Origin: Kaistella gelatinilytica | GTDB taxonomy: Bacteria > Bacteroidota > Bacteroidia > Flavobacteriales > Weeksellaceae | Direction: 5' to 3' | Assembly (NCBI RefSeq): GCF_015679325.1 | Contig: NZ_JADPVI010000001.1 | Span: 1,488,001 to 1,552,000 of the forward strand | Length of the DNA stretch: 64,000 bases | Program-made: the position numbers and the translations under genes | The notes under the pieces: generated by a model | What the model was told of the DNA's origin: nothing | Databases searched by the model: none | Seen by the model: the letters and a program-made list of their open reading frames with translations, nothing else | Shown here: positions 1-8,046 of the stretch, piece by piece | Layout of the letters: each line of letters opens with the position of its first letter | How positions within the stretch are numbered: the stretch's first letter is position 1

Positions 1-231
1 AATCTGCCCATTTGTATGGCTAAAACACAGAAATCTTTGACCGATGATGAAACAAAAATCGGTAGACCAACAAATTTTAACATCACCGTTCGGGAGTTTG
101 AATTTGCGGCGGGTGCCGGATTTATTATTCCGATTTTGGGAGATATGATGAGAATGCCGGGATTGCCAAATGTTCCTGCAGCGGAAGGAATGTTCATCGA
201 TAAAGATGGGAAAATTACGGGGTTGAGTTAA
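1..231 (+). CDS. fhs: Formate-tetrahydrofolate ligase, C-terminal end (5' truncated by window edge)
   Basis: The frame is open from base 1, so only the last 76 residues are present. The visible part starts NLPICMAKTQKSL and runs through GRPTNFNITVREFEFAAGAGF to MPGLPNVPAAE, which is the conserved C-terminal block of 10-formyltetrahydrofolate synthetase. The enzyme ligates formate to tetrahydrofolate with ATP and supplies one-carbon units for purine and methionine synthesis in the cytosol. The ATG at position 16 is internal, not a start. Family identity is confident; nothing can be said about the missing catalytic N-terminus. Confidence 0.9.
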   Translation, partial: NLPICMAKTQKSLTDDETKIGRPTNFNITVREFEFAAGAGFIIPILGDMMRMPGLPNVPAAEGMFIDKDGKITGLS

Positions 232-460
232 ATAATAAGGCTGTTCAATTTGATGCAGTGTAATATTAAACACATTATTCACATTAGTTTTAGAAAAGGA
301 TTCTTTCCAAAAGCACGCCTTAGTTGCGACGATTATAGATCTTCGATTAAAGAAAAGGTTTTTAATTGCACCATGCATTCTATTGAAACTTAAGAGCGGT
401 TGAGTATTAGTTGATTTTTTTCAGGAATTTTAAAAACGAATCGTGGTACTTGCGAAAATT

Positions 461-543
461 GCGCCCCGACTTGAGTGGAGCTCTTTTTGTGAGGAGGTAC
501 GACGAGGAAAAAAGCGGGAACGGAGGGCGGAAATGTGCGCCCC
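461..543 (-). repeat. Intergenic GC-rich repeat, family 1, copy 1
   Basis: Lies in the 413-bp gap between fhs and the YceI gene. Read on the minus strand it carries the blocks TTCCGCCCTCCGTTCCCGCT, a T-rich middle, GAGCTCCACTCA and GTCGGGGCGCA. The same ordered blocks recur at 27340-27434 and, with a different middle, at 37256-37320. Its G+C content stands out from the surrounding AT-rich DNA. No credible gene was seen in the rest of this gap. Confidence 0.75.
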
Positions 544-644
544 AAAAAATAATAGCCTCATGCAACCATTTCTTATCATAGGTCAAGTGGTAGTTGAAAA
601 TCTTCTCTTAGTTTTGCAGACTTAAATTCAACTAACAGTTAACA

Positions 645-1319
645 ATGAAAAAACTATCAATCCTGGCAATTTCTGCATTTTTATTTGCAGTGTCTTGTAA
701 AGAATCTAAAACCGACAGCGCGACCACTTCTACGGAACAAGCGGTGGCCGAAAACAAAGGGGAAACTTTCACCGTAAATGCAGACAGCAGCACCGTAAAC
801 TGGACCGCGTCTCATAAAGGCGGACTGAACCCAAGATTTGGAACGACAAAAACAACAGGAACTTTATCTGTAGAAAATGGAAATTTGACATCCGGGAGTT
901 TAACTTCTGATATCAACAGTTTGACGACTGATCCAAAATCAGTAGATCCCGCAGCAACCGAAGGAAAAACTTCTGCTGATCTGGATACTCACTTGAAAAG
1001 TGCCGATTTTTTCGATACTGCAAAATATCCTACCGTGAAATTTGAAATTACGAAAGTAGCAGATCTAGCTGCAGGTACAGAGAGCAAAACAGACGGTGCG
1101 AACAAAACGGTAAGCGGAAATTTGACGATCAAAGATAAAACGGTGAACGTAACCTTCCCTGCGAAAGTTGAAGTTACCGGTAATGAAGTGAAAATGTGGT
1201 CCAAATTTACCATCAACAGACAAGATTGGGGTTTAGCTTACGGAACAGACGGTGACGCGAAAGACTGGATGATCTCGAAAGATGTTGATCTTGAGCTTAA
1301 TATTGTTGCCAATAAATAA
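645..1319 (+). CDS. YceI family lipoprotein
   Basis: A protein of 224 residues. Residues 1-18 form a lipoprotein signal peptide with a lipobox ending FAVSC, so Cys18 is probably lipidated. After a Ser/Thr-rich linker, residues ~40-222 form a YceI-like beta-barrel domain (FTVNADSSTVNWTASHKGG near the start, and the typical block with DLDTHLKSADFFDTAKYPTV in the middle). YceI proteins bind amphiphilic or isoprenoid ligands in the envelope; the ligand here is unknown. It is a single gene followed at once by a strong terminator. Confidence 0.9.
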   Translation: MKKLSILAISAFLFAVSCKESKTDSATTSTEQAVAENKGETFTVNADSSTVNWTASHKGGLNPRFGTTKTTGTLSVENGNLTSGSLTSDINSLTTDPKSVDPAATEGKTSADLDTHLKSADFFDTAKYPTVKFEITKVADLAAGTESKTDGANKTVSGNLTIKDKTVNVTFPAKVEVTGNEVKMWSKFTINRQDWGLAYGTDGDAKDWMISKDVDLELNIVANK

Positions 1320-1344
1320 TTTATTTTCAAAATTATAAATACGG

Positions 1345-1370
1345 AAGCCACATTTATTGTGGCTTTTTTT
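1345..1370 (+). terminator. Rho-independent terminator after the YceI gene
   Basis: An 8-bp stem AAGCCACA / TGTGGCTT with a 5-nt loop runs into a T tract, 25 nt after the stop codon. Confidence 0.9.
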
Positions 1371-1418
1371 GTGTCTGATTTTTTATGATATTACAATTTT
1401 GGGGGTCTTAATTTGGCC

Positions 1419-1451
1419 AAAAAAACCACTAATTCTTTCGAATAAGTGGTT
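1419..1451 (-). terminator. Terminator downstream of tRNA-Ala
   Basis: On the minus strand a stem AACCACT...AGTGGTT, extended inside by TATTC/GAATT pairing around a GAAA loop, is followed by seven T residues. It starts 2 nt after the tRNA 3' end. Confidence 0.85.
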
Positions 1452-1452
1452 G

Positions 1453-1526
1453 TGGAGGATATCGGGATCGAACCGACCACCTCAACACTGCCAGTGTTGC
1501 GCTCTAGCCAGATGAGCTAATCCCCC
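1453..1526 (-). tRNA. tRNA-Ala (anticodon GGC)
   Basis: The reverse complement folds as a cloverleaf: acceptor GGGGGAT/ATCCTCC (one G-U), D stem GCTC/GAGC, anticodon stem CAACA/TGTTG with loop CTGGCAG giving anticodon GGC, T stem GTCGG/CCGAT with loop TTCGATC, and discriminator A. CCA is not encoded. It reads GCC/GCU alanine codons. A terminator follows immediately. Confidence 0.95.
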
Positions 1527-1651
1527 ATTTCTCTAAAATTTTAGATTTTAAATTCTGAATTTTAGATTTGCAATGATACAAATTTTTGGGAGTTAAAAGC
1601 AAAAATCGAATGTTTTTATTTTTAAACGATATCGTCAATAGAAATAATAAT

Positions 1652-2068
1652 TTATTTCCAGATCAGAAATAATGTTCCGGCGATAATTAAACTTCCGCCG
1701 ACTGCGGTTTTCCAGGTTAGAGTTTCGCCTAAAAAGATAACGGCAAATATGATGGTTAAAGCCAAACTGAGTTTATCGATTCCAGCGACTTTCGAGACTT
1801 CGCCCATTTGCAAAGCTTTAAAATAAAAGATCCAGGAAAATCCGGTTGCTAAACCTGAAATTCCTAGAAAGATCCAGTTTCTTTGGGACAGTTCGCCAAT
1901 TCCTTTGTATTCCTGGCGAAAAAAAACGATGAGCCAGATCATGACCAAAACAACGACCGTTCGAATGGCGGTTGCTAAGTTTGAGTTGACGTTTTCAACT
2001 CCGATCTTCGCAAATATTGCGGTTGCTGCTGCAAATAAAGCGGAAAGTAAAGCGTAGATCCACCACAT
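1652..2068 (-). CDS. Small EamA/DMT-type membrane transporter (single half)
   Basis: A protein of 138 residues, almost entirely hydrophobic, with five likely membrane helices. It begins MWWIYALLSALFAAATAIFA, has the family-typical GFSWIFYFKALQMGEVSKVA in the middle, and ends with ETLTWKTAVGGSLIIAGTLF. This is one EamA repeat, half of the usual ten-helix transporter, so it probably works as a dimer, as known short DMT members do. The substrate is not predictable. Confidence 0.85.
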   Translation of the reverse strand: MWWIYALLSALFAAATAIFAKIGVENVNSNLATAIRTVVVLVMIWLIVFFRQEYKGIGELSQRNWIFLGISGLATGFSWIFYFKALQMGEVSKVAGIDKLSLALTIIFAVIFLGETLTWKTAVGGSLIIAGTLFLIWK

Positions 2069-2090
2069 CTTGTTTTATGTTTTGTTGATT

Positions 2091-2123
2091 AACCGTGTCA
2101 AGGTTCAGAACCTTGACACGGTT
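2091..2123. repeat. Perfect intergenic palindrome between EamA and hisS genes
   Basis: AACCGTGTCAAGGTTC and its exact reverse complement flank one base, giving a 16-bp inverted repeat. It lies just downstream of hisS (minus strand) and upstream of the EamA gene. It could end hisS transcription, but no long T tract follows on the minus strand (only four T on the plus), so a dispersed palindromic repeat is equally likely. Confidence 0.8.
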
Positions 2124-2129
2124 TTAGTT

Positions 2130-3479
2130 TCAATTTAGAAACTCGTTAGTAGGTCGAGTAATCTGTTCACCCGTTTTCAAATCTTTGATCGTAATTTTTC
2201 CTTCGGAAATTTCCTGTTCTCCGTAAAAAACGAGATTAGGAATTCCTTTCTTTTCGGCGTAGGTAAATTGCTTTTTCAGTTTTGCATCTTCCGGATAAAG
2301 CTCTGCAGAAATACCTTTCGCACGAAGCTGCGCAATGACTTTCATTGCGGCGAAAGATTCTTTTTCTCCATAATTAGCAAAAAGATAACTCACGGTTTTT
2401 ACAGAATCTTGTGGAAATAATTGCAGTTCTTCCATCACGAGATAAATTCGGTCGAGACCAAAAGAAATTCCAATTCCGGGAATGTTTTTTACGCCAAAAA
2501 CTTCCGTCAAATTATCGTAACGTCCGCCGCCGCCGATGGAACCCATCGCAACATTATTGGCTTTGACTTCGAAAATTGCGCCTGTGTAATAATCGAGTCC
2601 TCTCGCTAAAGTGATATCAAATTTTAAACTTTCTTCAGAAACACCTAATTCCAGACAAGTTTTCAAAACAAATTCTAACTCTTCTACTCCGCTTGTTCCG
2701 ATTTCGTTGCCTGCAAATTTTTCTTTCAATTGCAACACATTTTCCAATGCATTACTACTTTGAGAAAAAAGAAAATCTAGCTTTTCTATGGATTCCTGAG
2801 CGATATTTTTTTCTAATAATTCTTTAACAACACCTTCTTTTCCAATCTTATCGAGCTTGTCGAGTGCGACCGTAAAATCGATGAGCTGGTCAGAAATTCC
2901 CGCCAATTCTGCTAAACCGGAAAGAATTTTTCGATTGTTTAAATGAATGGTTACCGGAATTTTTAATTCTGAAAAAGACTTCAAATACAACTGAACCAGT
3001 TCCACTTCCTGCCACAAACTTTCGCTTCCAACAACATCAGCATCACATTGATAAAATTCACGGAAACGCCCTTTCTGTGGACGATCAGCTCGCCAAACCG
3101 GTTGAATTTGATAGCGCTTAAAAGGAAAAGTCATTTGTCCATGATTCATCGCAACATATCTTGCGAAAGGAACGGTGAGATCGTAACGCAAAGCTTTTTC
3201 TGAAATTTGAGAAATCAGTTTCTGCGAATTTTTAGTGGACCAATCTTCATCTTTTGTTTTCGAAGCGTAATCCCCGGAATTCAAAATTTTAAAAATCAAG
3301 CGATCTCCTTCTTCACCGTACTTCCCGGTTAAAGTCGAAAGGTTTTCAAAACTTGGTGTTTCTAAAGGCTGGAAACCAAAAAGTTCAAAATTAGTCTGTA
3401 AAATATTGGTGATGAATTTTCTCCTGTAAACTTCTTCGGCGGAAAAATCGCGGGTTCCTTTTGCTAAACTGGGCTTCAT
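2130..3479 (-). CDS. hisS: Histidyl-tRNA synthetase
   Basis: A protein of 449 residues, the usual size for class II HisRS. It begins [20 protein letters not shown] (the GTRDF N-terminal signature), has [15 protein letters not shown] and a motif 2 region [18 protein letters not shown], and the histidine-specific [15 protein letters not shown] block. Motif 3 is [11 protein letters not shown]. Residues ~355-440 form the anticodon-binding domain. It charges tRNA-His in the cytosol. It is transcribed alone on the minus strand. Confidence 0.97.
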   Translation of the reverse strand: MKPSLAKGTRDFSAEEVYRRKFITNILQTNFELFGFQPLETPSFENLSTLTGKYGEEGDRLIFKILNSGDYASKTKDEDWSTKNSQKLISQISEKALRYDLTVPFARYVAMNHGQMTFPFKRYQIQPVWRADRPQKGRFREFYQCDADVVGSESLWQEVELVQLYLKSFSELKIPVTIHLNNRKILSGLAELAGISDQLIDFTVALDKLDKIGKEGVVKELLEKNIAQESIEKLDFLFSQSSNALENVLQLKEKFAGNEIGTSGVEELEFVLKTCLELGVSEESLKFDITLARGLDYYTGAIFEVKANNVAMGSIGGGGRYDNLTEVFGVKNIPGIGISFGLDRIYLVMEELQLFPQDSVKTVSYLFANYGEKESFAAMKVIAQLRAKGISAELYPEDAKLKKQFTYAEKKGIPNLVFYGEQEISEGKITIKDLKTGEQITRPTNEFLN

Positions 3480-3545
3480 GATTATAATTGATGAGTAATG
3501 AATGATTGATTATGAGTGATGAGTAATTGGCAATGGGTAATTATC
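3480..3545. repeat. Degenerate short-word repeat upstream of hisS
   Basis: Overlapping copies of words such as GATGAGTAAT, TGAATGATTGATTATGAG and GGGTAATT lie directly upstream of hisS. The units are too irregular to call a true tandem array. They could affect the hisS leader or simply be low-complexity drift. Confidence 0.4.
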
Positions 3546-3695
3546 AATGCAATTACTTCGCTTTCGACTGCAAAAATACGGAATTGAAAAGGATTTTTAT
3601 TAGTATTTAAACGGCGGTTTTTTTGGAGATTGAATTTATAAATTTGAAAACAGATTCTTTTTAAACCTCATTTTTAAGATGAATTTTTAAAGCGA

Positions 3696-4649
3696 TTATT
3701 CAATAGTTTTCATTTTTTCTGATAATCTTTCAGCTAAATTTTCAATATCTTCTTTCCTGGCTAATTGTTGAATCCAATTCTCGGGAATATTTTGAAAGCC
3801 ATAAAGTAATCCTGCAAGTCCACCGGTGACGCCTGCAGTTGTATCGGTATCTTCGCCTAAATTGACGGCTTTCAAAGTTGCGTCTTTGTAATTTTTGGTT
3901 GTCAATAAACACCAGATACTTGCTTCGAGCGTGTGAATTACATATCCGGTGCTCAAAATATTTTCTTCTGGCAATTCAAAAATATCTTCGCTTAAAAGTC
4001 GGTCAAAAAAAGAAATCTCTTTTTGGTTGATGGAAATAGATGTTAAAAACTCCGGGATTTCTCTTTGTAAATTTTTATAAATCTCGAATTTATCGATCTG
4101 GGAAATTAATTGTCGGGCAAATTCAAGATAATAAAAACATGCGATCACCGAACGAATATGTCCGTGCGTAATTGAAGAAACTTGTTTTGTAATTTGATAG
4201 CGCTCATCAACGGGTTTATCAATAATGTAAAAAAGCAGGGGCAAAATTCTCATCAACGAACCATTACCATTGGAAGAAACTTCAGAACCTCCCGCTAAAT
4301 CTGGTCTTTCGTTTTTTGCAAGGCGGTTAATTGCTTCTCTTGTTGCGATCCCGATATCGAAAACATTTCCTCTTGCAGTCCAATAATTTTCCTGAACCCA
4401 TTTTACGAAATTTTGACCGATTACCTTTAAATCGAATTCTTGCGTTAACGCTTCAGCAAGACAAAAAGTAAGAGAGCTGTCGTCGGAAAAAGTTCCCGGA
4501 GGCAAATTATACGTTCCAAATCCGATCATATCTTTTACCGGATTTCGGCTGATTATTTCTCTACTTTTGAATTCAACCGGTACGCCAAGTGCATCTCCAA
4601 CTGCAACACCAAACAAGGCTGATTTAATGTTTTCTTTCAGGTCTTTCAT
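3696..4649 (-). CDS. ADP-ribosylglycohydrolase family protein
   Basis: A protein of 317 residues, the usual length of the DraG/ARH fold. The first metal-binding segment is GALGVPVEF-like (ALFGVAVGDALGVPVEF, residues ~12-28) followed by GTFSDDSSLTFCLAEAL. The C-terminal metal-binding segment is GEDTDTTAGVTGGLAGLLYG (~267-286), the most conserved motif of the family. Members remove ADP-ribose from proteins, nucleic acids or small molecules in the cytosol; the substrate here is unknown. The first motif has SDDSS where many members have SDDT, a mild difference. Confidence 0.9.
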   Translation of the reverse strand: MKDLKENIKSALFGVAVGDALGVPVEFKSREIISRNPVKDMIGFGTYNLPPGTFSDDSSLTFCLAEALTQEFDLKVIGQNFVKWVQENYWTARGNVFDIGIATREAINRLAKNERPDLAGGSEVSSNGNGSLMRILPLLFYIIDKPVDERYQITKQVSSITHGHIRSVIACFYYLEFARQLISQIDKFEIYKNLQREIPEFLTSISINQKEISFFDRLLSEDIFELPEENILSTGYVIHTLEASIWCLLTTKNYKDATLKAVNLGEDTDTTAGVTGGLAGLLYGFQNIPENWIQQLARKEDIENLAERLSEKMKTIE

Positions 4650-4759
4650 AATTAATCCTTAAAATTTAATTTATTGATTATTGATATTTTTATAGATTCT
4701 AAAACTATTTCGATTGTTCCTAAGTACAAAGTAAAATAGAAAAATATTAATTAAAATTT

Positions 4760-5242
4760 CTAAAGATGCTTGATCATCCAAAGGTTGCAACCTGAATGTC
4801 CGGAATTTCCCAAAGGTTTTTCCAGATATTTAAAACCCTGCTTTTCGTAAATGGAAACTGCGGTCGAAAATTCCGGTAAACTTTCTATGTAAATTGATTG
4901 ATATCCAGACTTTTTCGCAAACTCAATACTTTCTTCCATAAGCATTTTGCCCAAACCTTTTCCGCGAAAATCTTTAGCGATATAAAACTTAACCAATTCT
5001 GCACAATTTTCCGGTAAACCTTCTGTAGGGAAAATCCCGCAGCAACCGCATAATTCCCCATCTGCTTCTGCTACAAAGAGTGCTGAATTTTCCTGTTGGA
5101 AAAGCTCGTATAAATTATCGGTCGTTGGATCAACATAAACTGTTCCGTCCGTGGCAACATTGAAATCATGAAAGCAGCTGCGAATGATTGTAGCTAATAA
5201 TTGATTATCTGATTTTTGAATTTCTCTGATCGTAATTTCCAT
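4760..5242 (-). CDS. GNAT family N-acetyltransferase
   Basis: A protein of 160 residues covering one GNAT domain. The acetyl-CoA-binding motif A is seen as VKFYIAKDFRGKGLGKMLME (R/Q-x-x-G-x-G/A form: RGKGLG), followed by ESIEFAKKSGYQSIYIES and the usual C-terminal IYEKQGFKYL strand. It would acetylate an amine on a small molecule or protein. It stands alone between two unrelated genes; the substrate is unknown. Confidence 0.85.
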   Translation of the reverse strand: MEITIREIQKSDNQLLATIIRSCFHDFNVATDGTVYVDPTTDNLYELFQQENSALFVAEADGELCGCCGIFPTEGLPENCAELVKFYIAKDFRGKGLGKMLMEESIEFAKKSGYQSIYIESLPEFSTAVSIYEKQGFKYLEKPLGNSGHSGCNLWMIKHL

Positions 5243-5315
5243 TTTATAAATTTAAAAAAAACTTAGTGAATTCATCAACTAAAAAAAGAATCTTACTCTC
5301 AATAAAATTGCAACT

Positions 5316-5345
5316 GAAAAAGGCCGAAGAAAATTTCTCCGGTCT
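5316..5345 (-). terminator. Terminator after the HRDC gene
   Basis: On the minus strand GACCGGAGAAA pairs with TTTTCTTCGGCC-type sequence (one mismatch and one G-U) and runs into TTTTT. It lies ~25 nt after the stop codon of the HRDC gene. Confidence 0.7.
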
Positions 5346-5371
5346 TTCTGAAAATATATAGAATTTGTGTT

Positions 5372-5818
5372 TTAGACCGTTTCTAAAATCTCAATGATTT
5401 CTTCCCCATAATTTTCGATCTTGTATTTACCAAAACCTTTGATATCAAGAAGTTCCTCTTTTTTAATCGGTTTGTATTTCGCGATGGAAAGCAATTCTTT
5501 GTTGGTGGCGATTAAATAAACCGGCAGGCTTTTCTCCTTCGCTTTTTCACTGCGCCAGAGTTTTAGGGAATCGAGGATTTTTATTTCATCAATATTCAGC
5601 TGCTCCTGTTCTGCACTGTATTTTTCAGATTTAGGTTCGTTGAACTGGACTTTTAATTCCTCATAATAAAGGATCACCGACCAGTAATTTTCATCATCTT
5701 TTACAAAAGCAGTTTCATATTTCAAGATGTTGTTTTCCTGCAGAAAGTGATCGAGCGTTTTTTGATCGTTGTAAATAAACTCTTCGGAAAGGCGTATTTT
5801 AAAAATTTTAGTTTTCAT
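5372..5818 (-). CDS. HRDC domain protein
   Basis: A protein of 148 residues. The last ~75 form an HRDC domain: LKLWRSEKAKEKSLPVYLIA, then NKELLSIAKYKPIKKEELLD and IKGFGKYKIENYGEEIIEIL. HRDC domains bind nucleic acid and usually sit at the C-terminus of RecQ helicases and RNase D. Here the domain follows ~70 residues of unrecognised sequence with no helicase or nuclease motifs, so this is a stand-alone HRDC protein. It lies ~90 nt downstream of the ssb gene on the same strand, which suggests a DNA-related role. Confidence 0.85.
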   Translation of the reverse strand: MKTKIFKIRLSEEFIYNDQKTLDHFLQENNILKYETAFVKDDENYWSVILYYEELKVQFNEPKSEKYSAEQEQLNIDEIKILDSLKLWRSEKAKEKSLPVYLIATNKELLSIAKYKPIKKEELLDIKGFGKYKIENYGEEIIEILETV

Positions 5819-5846
5819 CGCTTTGTGTTTTTATAATTATTTGTTT

Positions 5847-5901
5847 AAAAAAAAAGAGAAGCAAGCCGAATTCGATAGGCTAAAATCCGGCTGATCTTCT
5901 C
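5847..5901 (-). terminator. Terminator between ssb and the HRDC gene
   Basis: On the minus strand GAGAAG pairs with CTTCTC, with an inner CAGCCG/CGGCT stem, followed by a run of T residues (5847-5855). It separates ssb from the HRDC gene. Confidence 0.75.
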
Positions 5902-5910
5902 CAACCATAA

Positions 5911-6240
5911 CTATTTTCCACTCAAAAGAACAAGTTCCTCTACACGGATTTCGGTTGTAAATCTTTTGATTCCTTCTTTATCTTCATAATTTTTATACAC
6001 TACTTTTCCTTCTACGGCGATCTCTTTGCCTTTTTCAACATACTTTTCCATAATGTCGGCCAACTTTCCGTTGACAACCAGATTGTGCCATTGGGTTTCC
6101 TCTACTTTTTCTCCCAATGCATTGGTGTAATGATCGGTGGTCGCCAAACTTACTTTAGCTAATTTTCCGTTTTCGAATTTCACGATCTCTACGTCTTTTC
6201 CTGTTCTACCGATTAGGGTAACTTTGTTTCTTAGTGACAT
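5911..6240 (-). CDS. ssb: Single-stranded DNA-binding protein (short, no acidic tail)
   Basis: A protein of 109 residues formed by one OB fold: MSLRNKVTLIGRTGKDVEIV, ATTDHYTNALGEKVEETQWH, IMEKYVEKGKEIAVEGKV and a final strand TTEIRVEELVLLSGK. It binds ssDNA as a tetramer in replication and repair. It ends right after the OB fold and lacks the Gly-rich linker and the acidic DDDIPF-like tip that recruits partner proteins in longer SSBs. It is therefore probably an accessory SSB, though short forms are common in Bacteroidota. Confidence 0.93.
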   Translation of the reverse strand: MSLRNKVTLIGRTGKDVEIVKFENGKLAKVSLATTDHYTNALGEKVEETQWHNLVVNGKLADIMEKYVEKGKEIAVEGKVVYKNYEDKEGIKRFTTEIRVEELVLLSGK

Positions 6241-6449
6241 GGCTTTAAATTTTATAATTAAACATTAGAAACGAGTCTCACTGATTTTCCTCGAATCTCT
6301 GTTGCAAAGGTTCATCGGTTACCAAAATTTAGTCGGTAAAGAAGTGTTTATTATCGTTTGTAGTCGTTTGTATCGAGTATAAAACTGATAATCAATGCTT
6401 TATTTTCATTTTTAAGAAGCGCAAAGATTACATTTTCTCCAAAATTTCG

Positions 6450-6530
6450 CACCCGCTTTTCGTTTCAATCTTTTTCATCTCGTCAAAAGCCGAGACAAAA
6501 AAGGATTTCCACTGCGATCGGGGCTAAAAT
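6450..6530 (+). repeat. Intergenic repeat, family 2, copy 1
   Basis: Lies in the 483-bp gap before the next gene. It has the order CACCCGCTTTTCG, AATCTTTTTC, a small CTCG/CGAG hairpin, AAAAAAGGATTTCC, CTGCGATCGGGGCTAAAAT. The same order recurs at 18054-18124. No gene or RNA was recognised in the rest of this gap. Confidence 0.65.
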
Positions 6531-6723
6531 TTAGGGTATATTATCTTTCGAAAGTGCGTCGGAAATGTACCACAAGTAAAAGTACCATTTGATAATCGAT
6601 AGGGAATTTGTACTATTTTAGCTTAGCAATAAAGTATGATTCAAATACAACCATATTTTGGCGTGTTTGTGAAACAAGATAATACATATAAAAAAGTTGT
6701 AGGATATACCTAAAGAAACGCAC

Positions 6724-7194
6724 ATGAAAAGAATACTTTACTTTTTACCATTTTTTTTGATTTTTAACTGTCAAAAAAAAGAAATTATAATTGAAAACAA
6801 ACCGACTGAAAAAATAGAAGTTGATTCCATCGCTCATAGAATCGAGGGTTTACCAAATGATGAATTCAGAGAAAAAGTATTGCCTACTTTGCAGCATGAT
6901 AGTGACAAAAAAAAACTGCTAAACATTCTGAAAAATTTAGATGAAAAGAAAATTTCTTTTTGTGAATATGTTGAAATGGAATATAAGTTTGATGATTCCT
7001 GTTATGCAGTCGCAAAGAATAAATTTCCAAAACCATCAATGCAAAAATCTTTTACAAATTATCATGACAAAATTTTTGGCAAAGGACATTTAGCATTAGT
7101 CAAAAAATATAATTTAACTGAAAAGGATGCAGATCTTTTAACAACTATATATGCTTTTGATTCAAATTCAAGAAATTTATGTGGAGAATTCTAA
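6724..7194 (+). CDS. Hypothetical lipoprotein
   Basis: A protein of 156 residues with a short lipoprotein signal peptide, MKRILYFLPFFLIFNC, so Cys16 is the likely lipidation site. The mature part is charged and probably helical (EFREKVLPTLQHDSDKKKLL) and has three more cysteines (in ISFCEYVEM, DDSCYAV and the C-terminal RNLCGEF). I do not recognise the family. It is likely anchored in the envelope. Confidence 0.7.
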   Translation: MKRILYFLPFFLIFNCQKKEIIIENKPTEKIEVDSIAHRIEGLPNDEFREKVLPTLQHDSDKKKLLNILKNLDEKKISFCEYVEMEYKFDDSCYAVAKNKFPKPSMQKSFTNYHDKIFGKGHLALVKKYNLTEKDADLLTTIYAFDSNSRNLCGEF

Positions 7195-7384
7195 GCAGAA
7201 GTACATCCTACAAAACGGTATTTCTATCAACATGTCGAAAGTTCCTATCATAAAGATTTTCTCTACCTGATCAATTTGTTATATTTACATAGACTTGTTA
7301 AAAAAGTCCACCTCCAACAGAAATATTCAACCATGAGCAGAAACTCAAAAAAGTTATCTGCTATTTTAAACCAAAGACTGCAAA

Positions 7385-7990
7385 TTGACATATAGAATTT
7401 TATCCAAGGAAAAGAAGTTTTATTTTACGCCAAGAAAAATAATTTTTATCATTTGGATATCTCTAATGATCATAATTTTTCTACGGATGAACTTCACAAA
7501 AAATTATGATCAAGATTTCAATGCGTTTGATGCTATCTTATTTCTTGGAGTTTTAGCATGTATGATTGTAGCTTTAGCTTTTTCCATTTTTAAAGTTAAT
7601 AAAGTGCAATATTTACAAGGGAAATTTAACGGAATACTTGAATTTAAGAATGAAGAAATAGTAATTCTGAGTAAAATATATTCACTTAACGAAGTAACAC
7701 ATATTGGAATTGACGCAAATGATTTTAAAGGTTCTTGGGGGATTTCCAGTTTTGAGGGAAATTTAGGCGATTCTTATCGATCCAATGGAACTGACAACCA
7801 TTTAAAATTACTCTTGAATAATAATCAAAATATAACCATCAACTTCGAACAGATTACAAAGAATCAAATATTTAACGAAAAACATTTTTTAATAAATTAT
7901 TTTCATCTTGGGAAATTTAATTATGCAAACCTTGTTGATATAATTGGTGAAGATGATGCTTACATCGAATATAAAAAACACACCCACTAA
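7385..7990 (+). CDS. Hypothetical membrane protein, two TM helices
   Basis: A protein of ~201 residues if it starts at TTG 7385. Two membrane helices are clear: IIFIIWISLMIIIFLRM (~18-35) and DAILFLGVLACMIVALAFSI (~48-68). The rest, ~130 residues, looks like a soluble beta-rich domain (PH-like, by inference only). The start is uncertain: no ATG precedes the first helix in this frame after the stop at 7367, and a 20-codon ORF beginning ATG at 7333 ends inside it at 7395, which could couple translation. Family not recognised. Confidence 0.6.
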   Translation: MTYRILSKEKKFYFTPRKIIFIIWISLMIIIFLRMNFTKNYDQDFNAFDAILFLGVLACMIVALAFSIFKVNKVQYLQGKFNGILEFKNEEIVILSKIYSLNEVTHIGIDANDFKGSWGISSFEGNLGDSYRSNGTDNHLKLLLNNNQNITINFEQITKNQIFNEKHFLINYFHLGKFNYANLVDIIGEDDAYIEYKKHTH

Positions 7991-8046
7991 TATATTCTAC
8001 GATAAAATTAAACGTTTCCACTGAAACGAAATAAAATTCTCCAACC

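Noticed and set aside
443-625. 60-codon frame upstream of the YceI gene
   Set aside because: It runs through an intergenic repeat and has no protein-like pattern; the repeat explains it.
3480-3545. Possible CRISPR-like array upstream of hisS
   Set aside because: The words are short, irregular and overlapping, without spacers of equal length.
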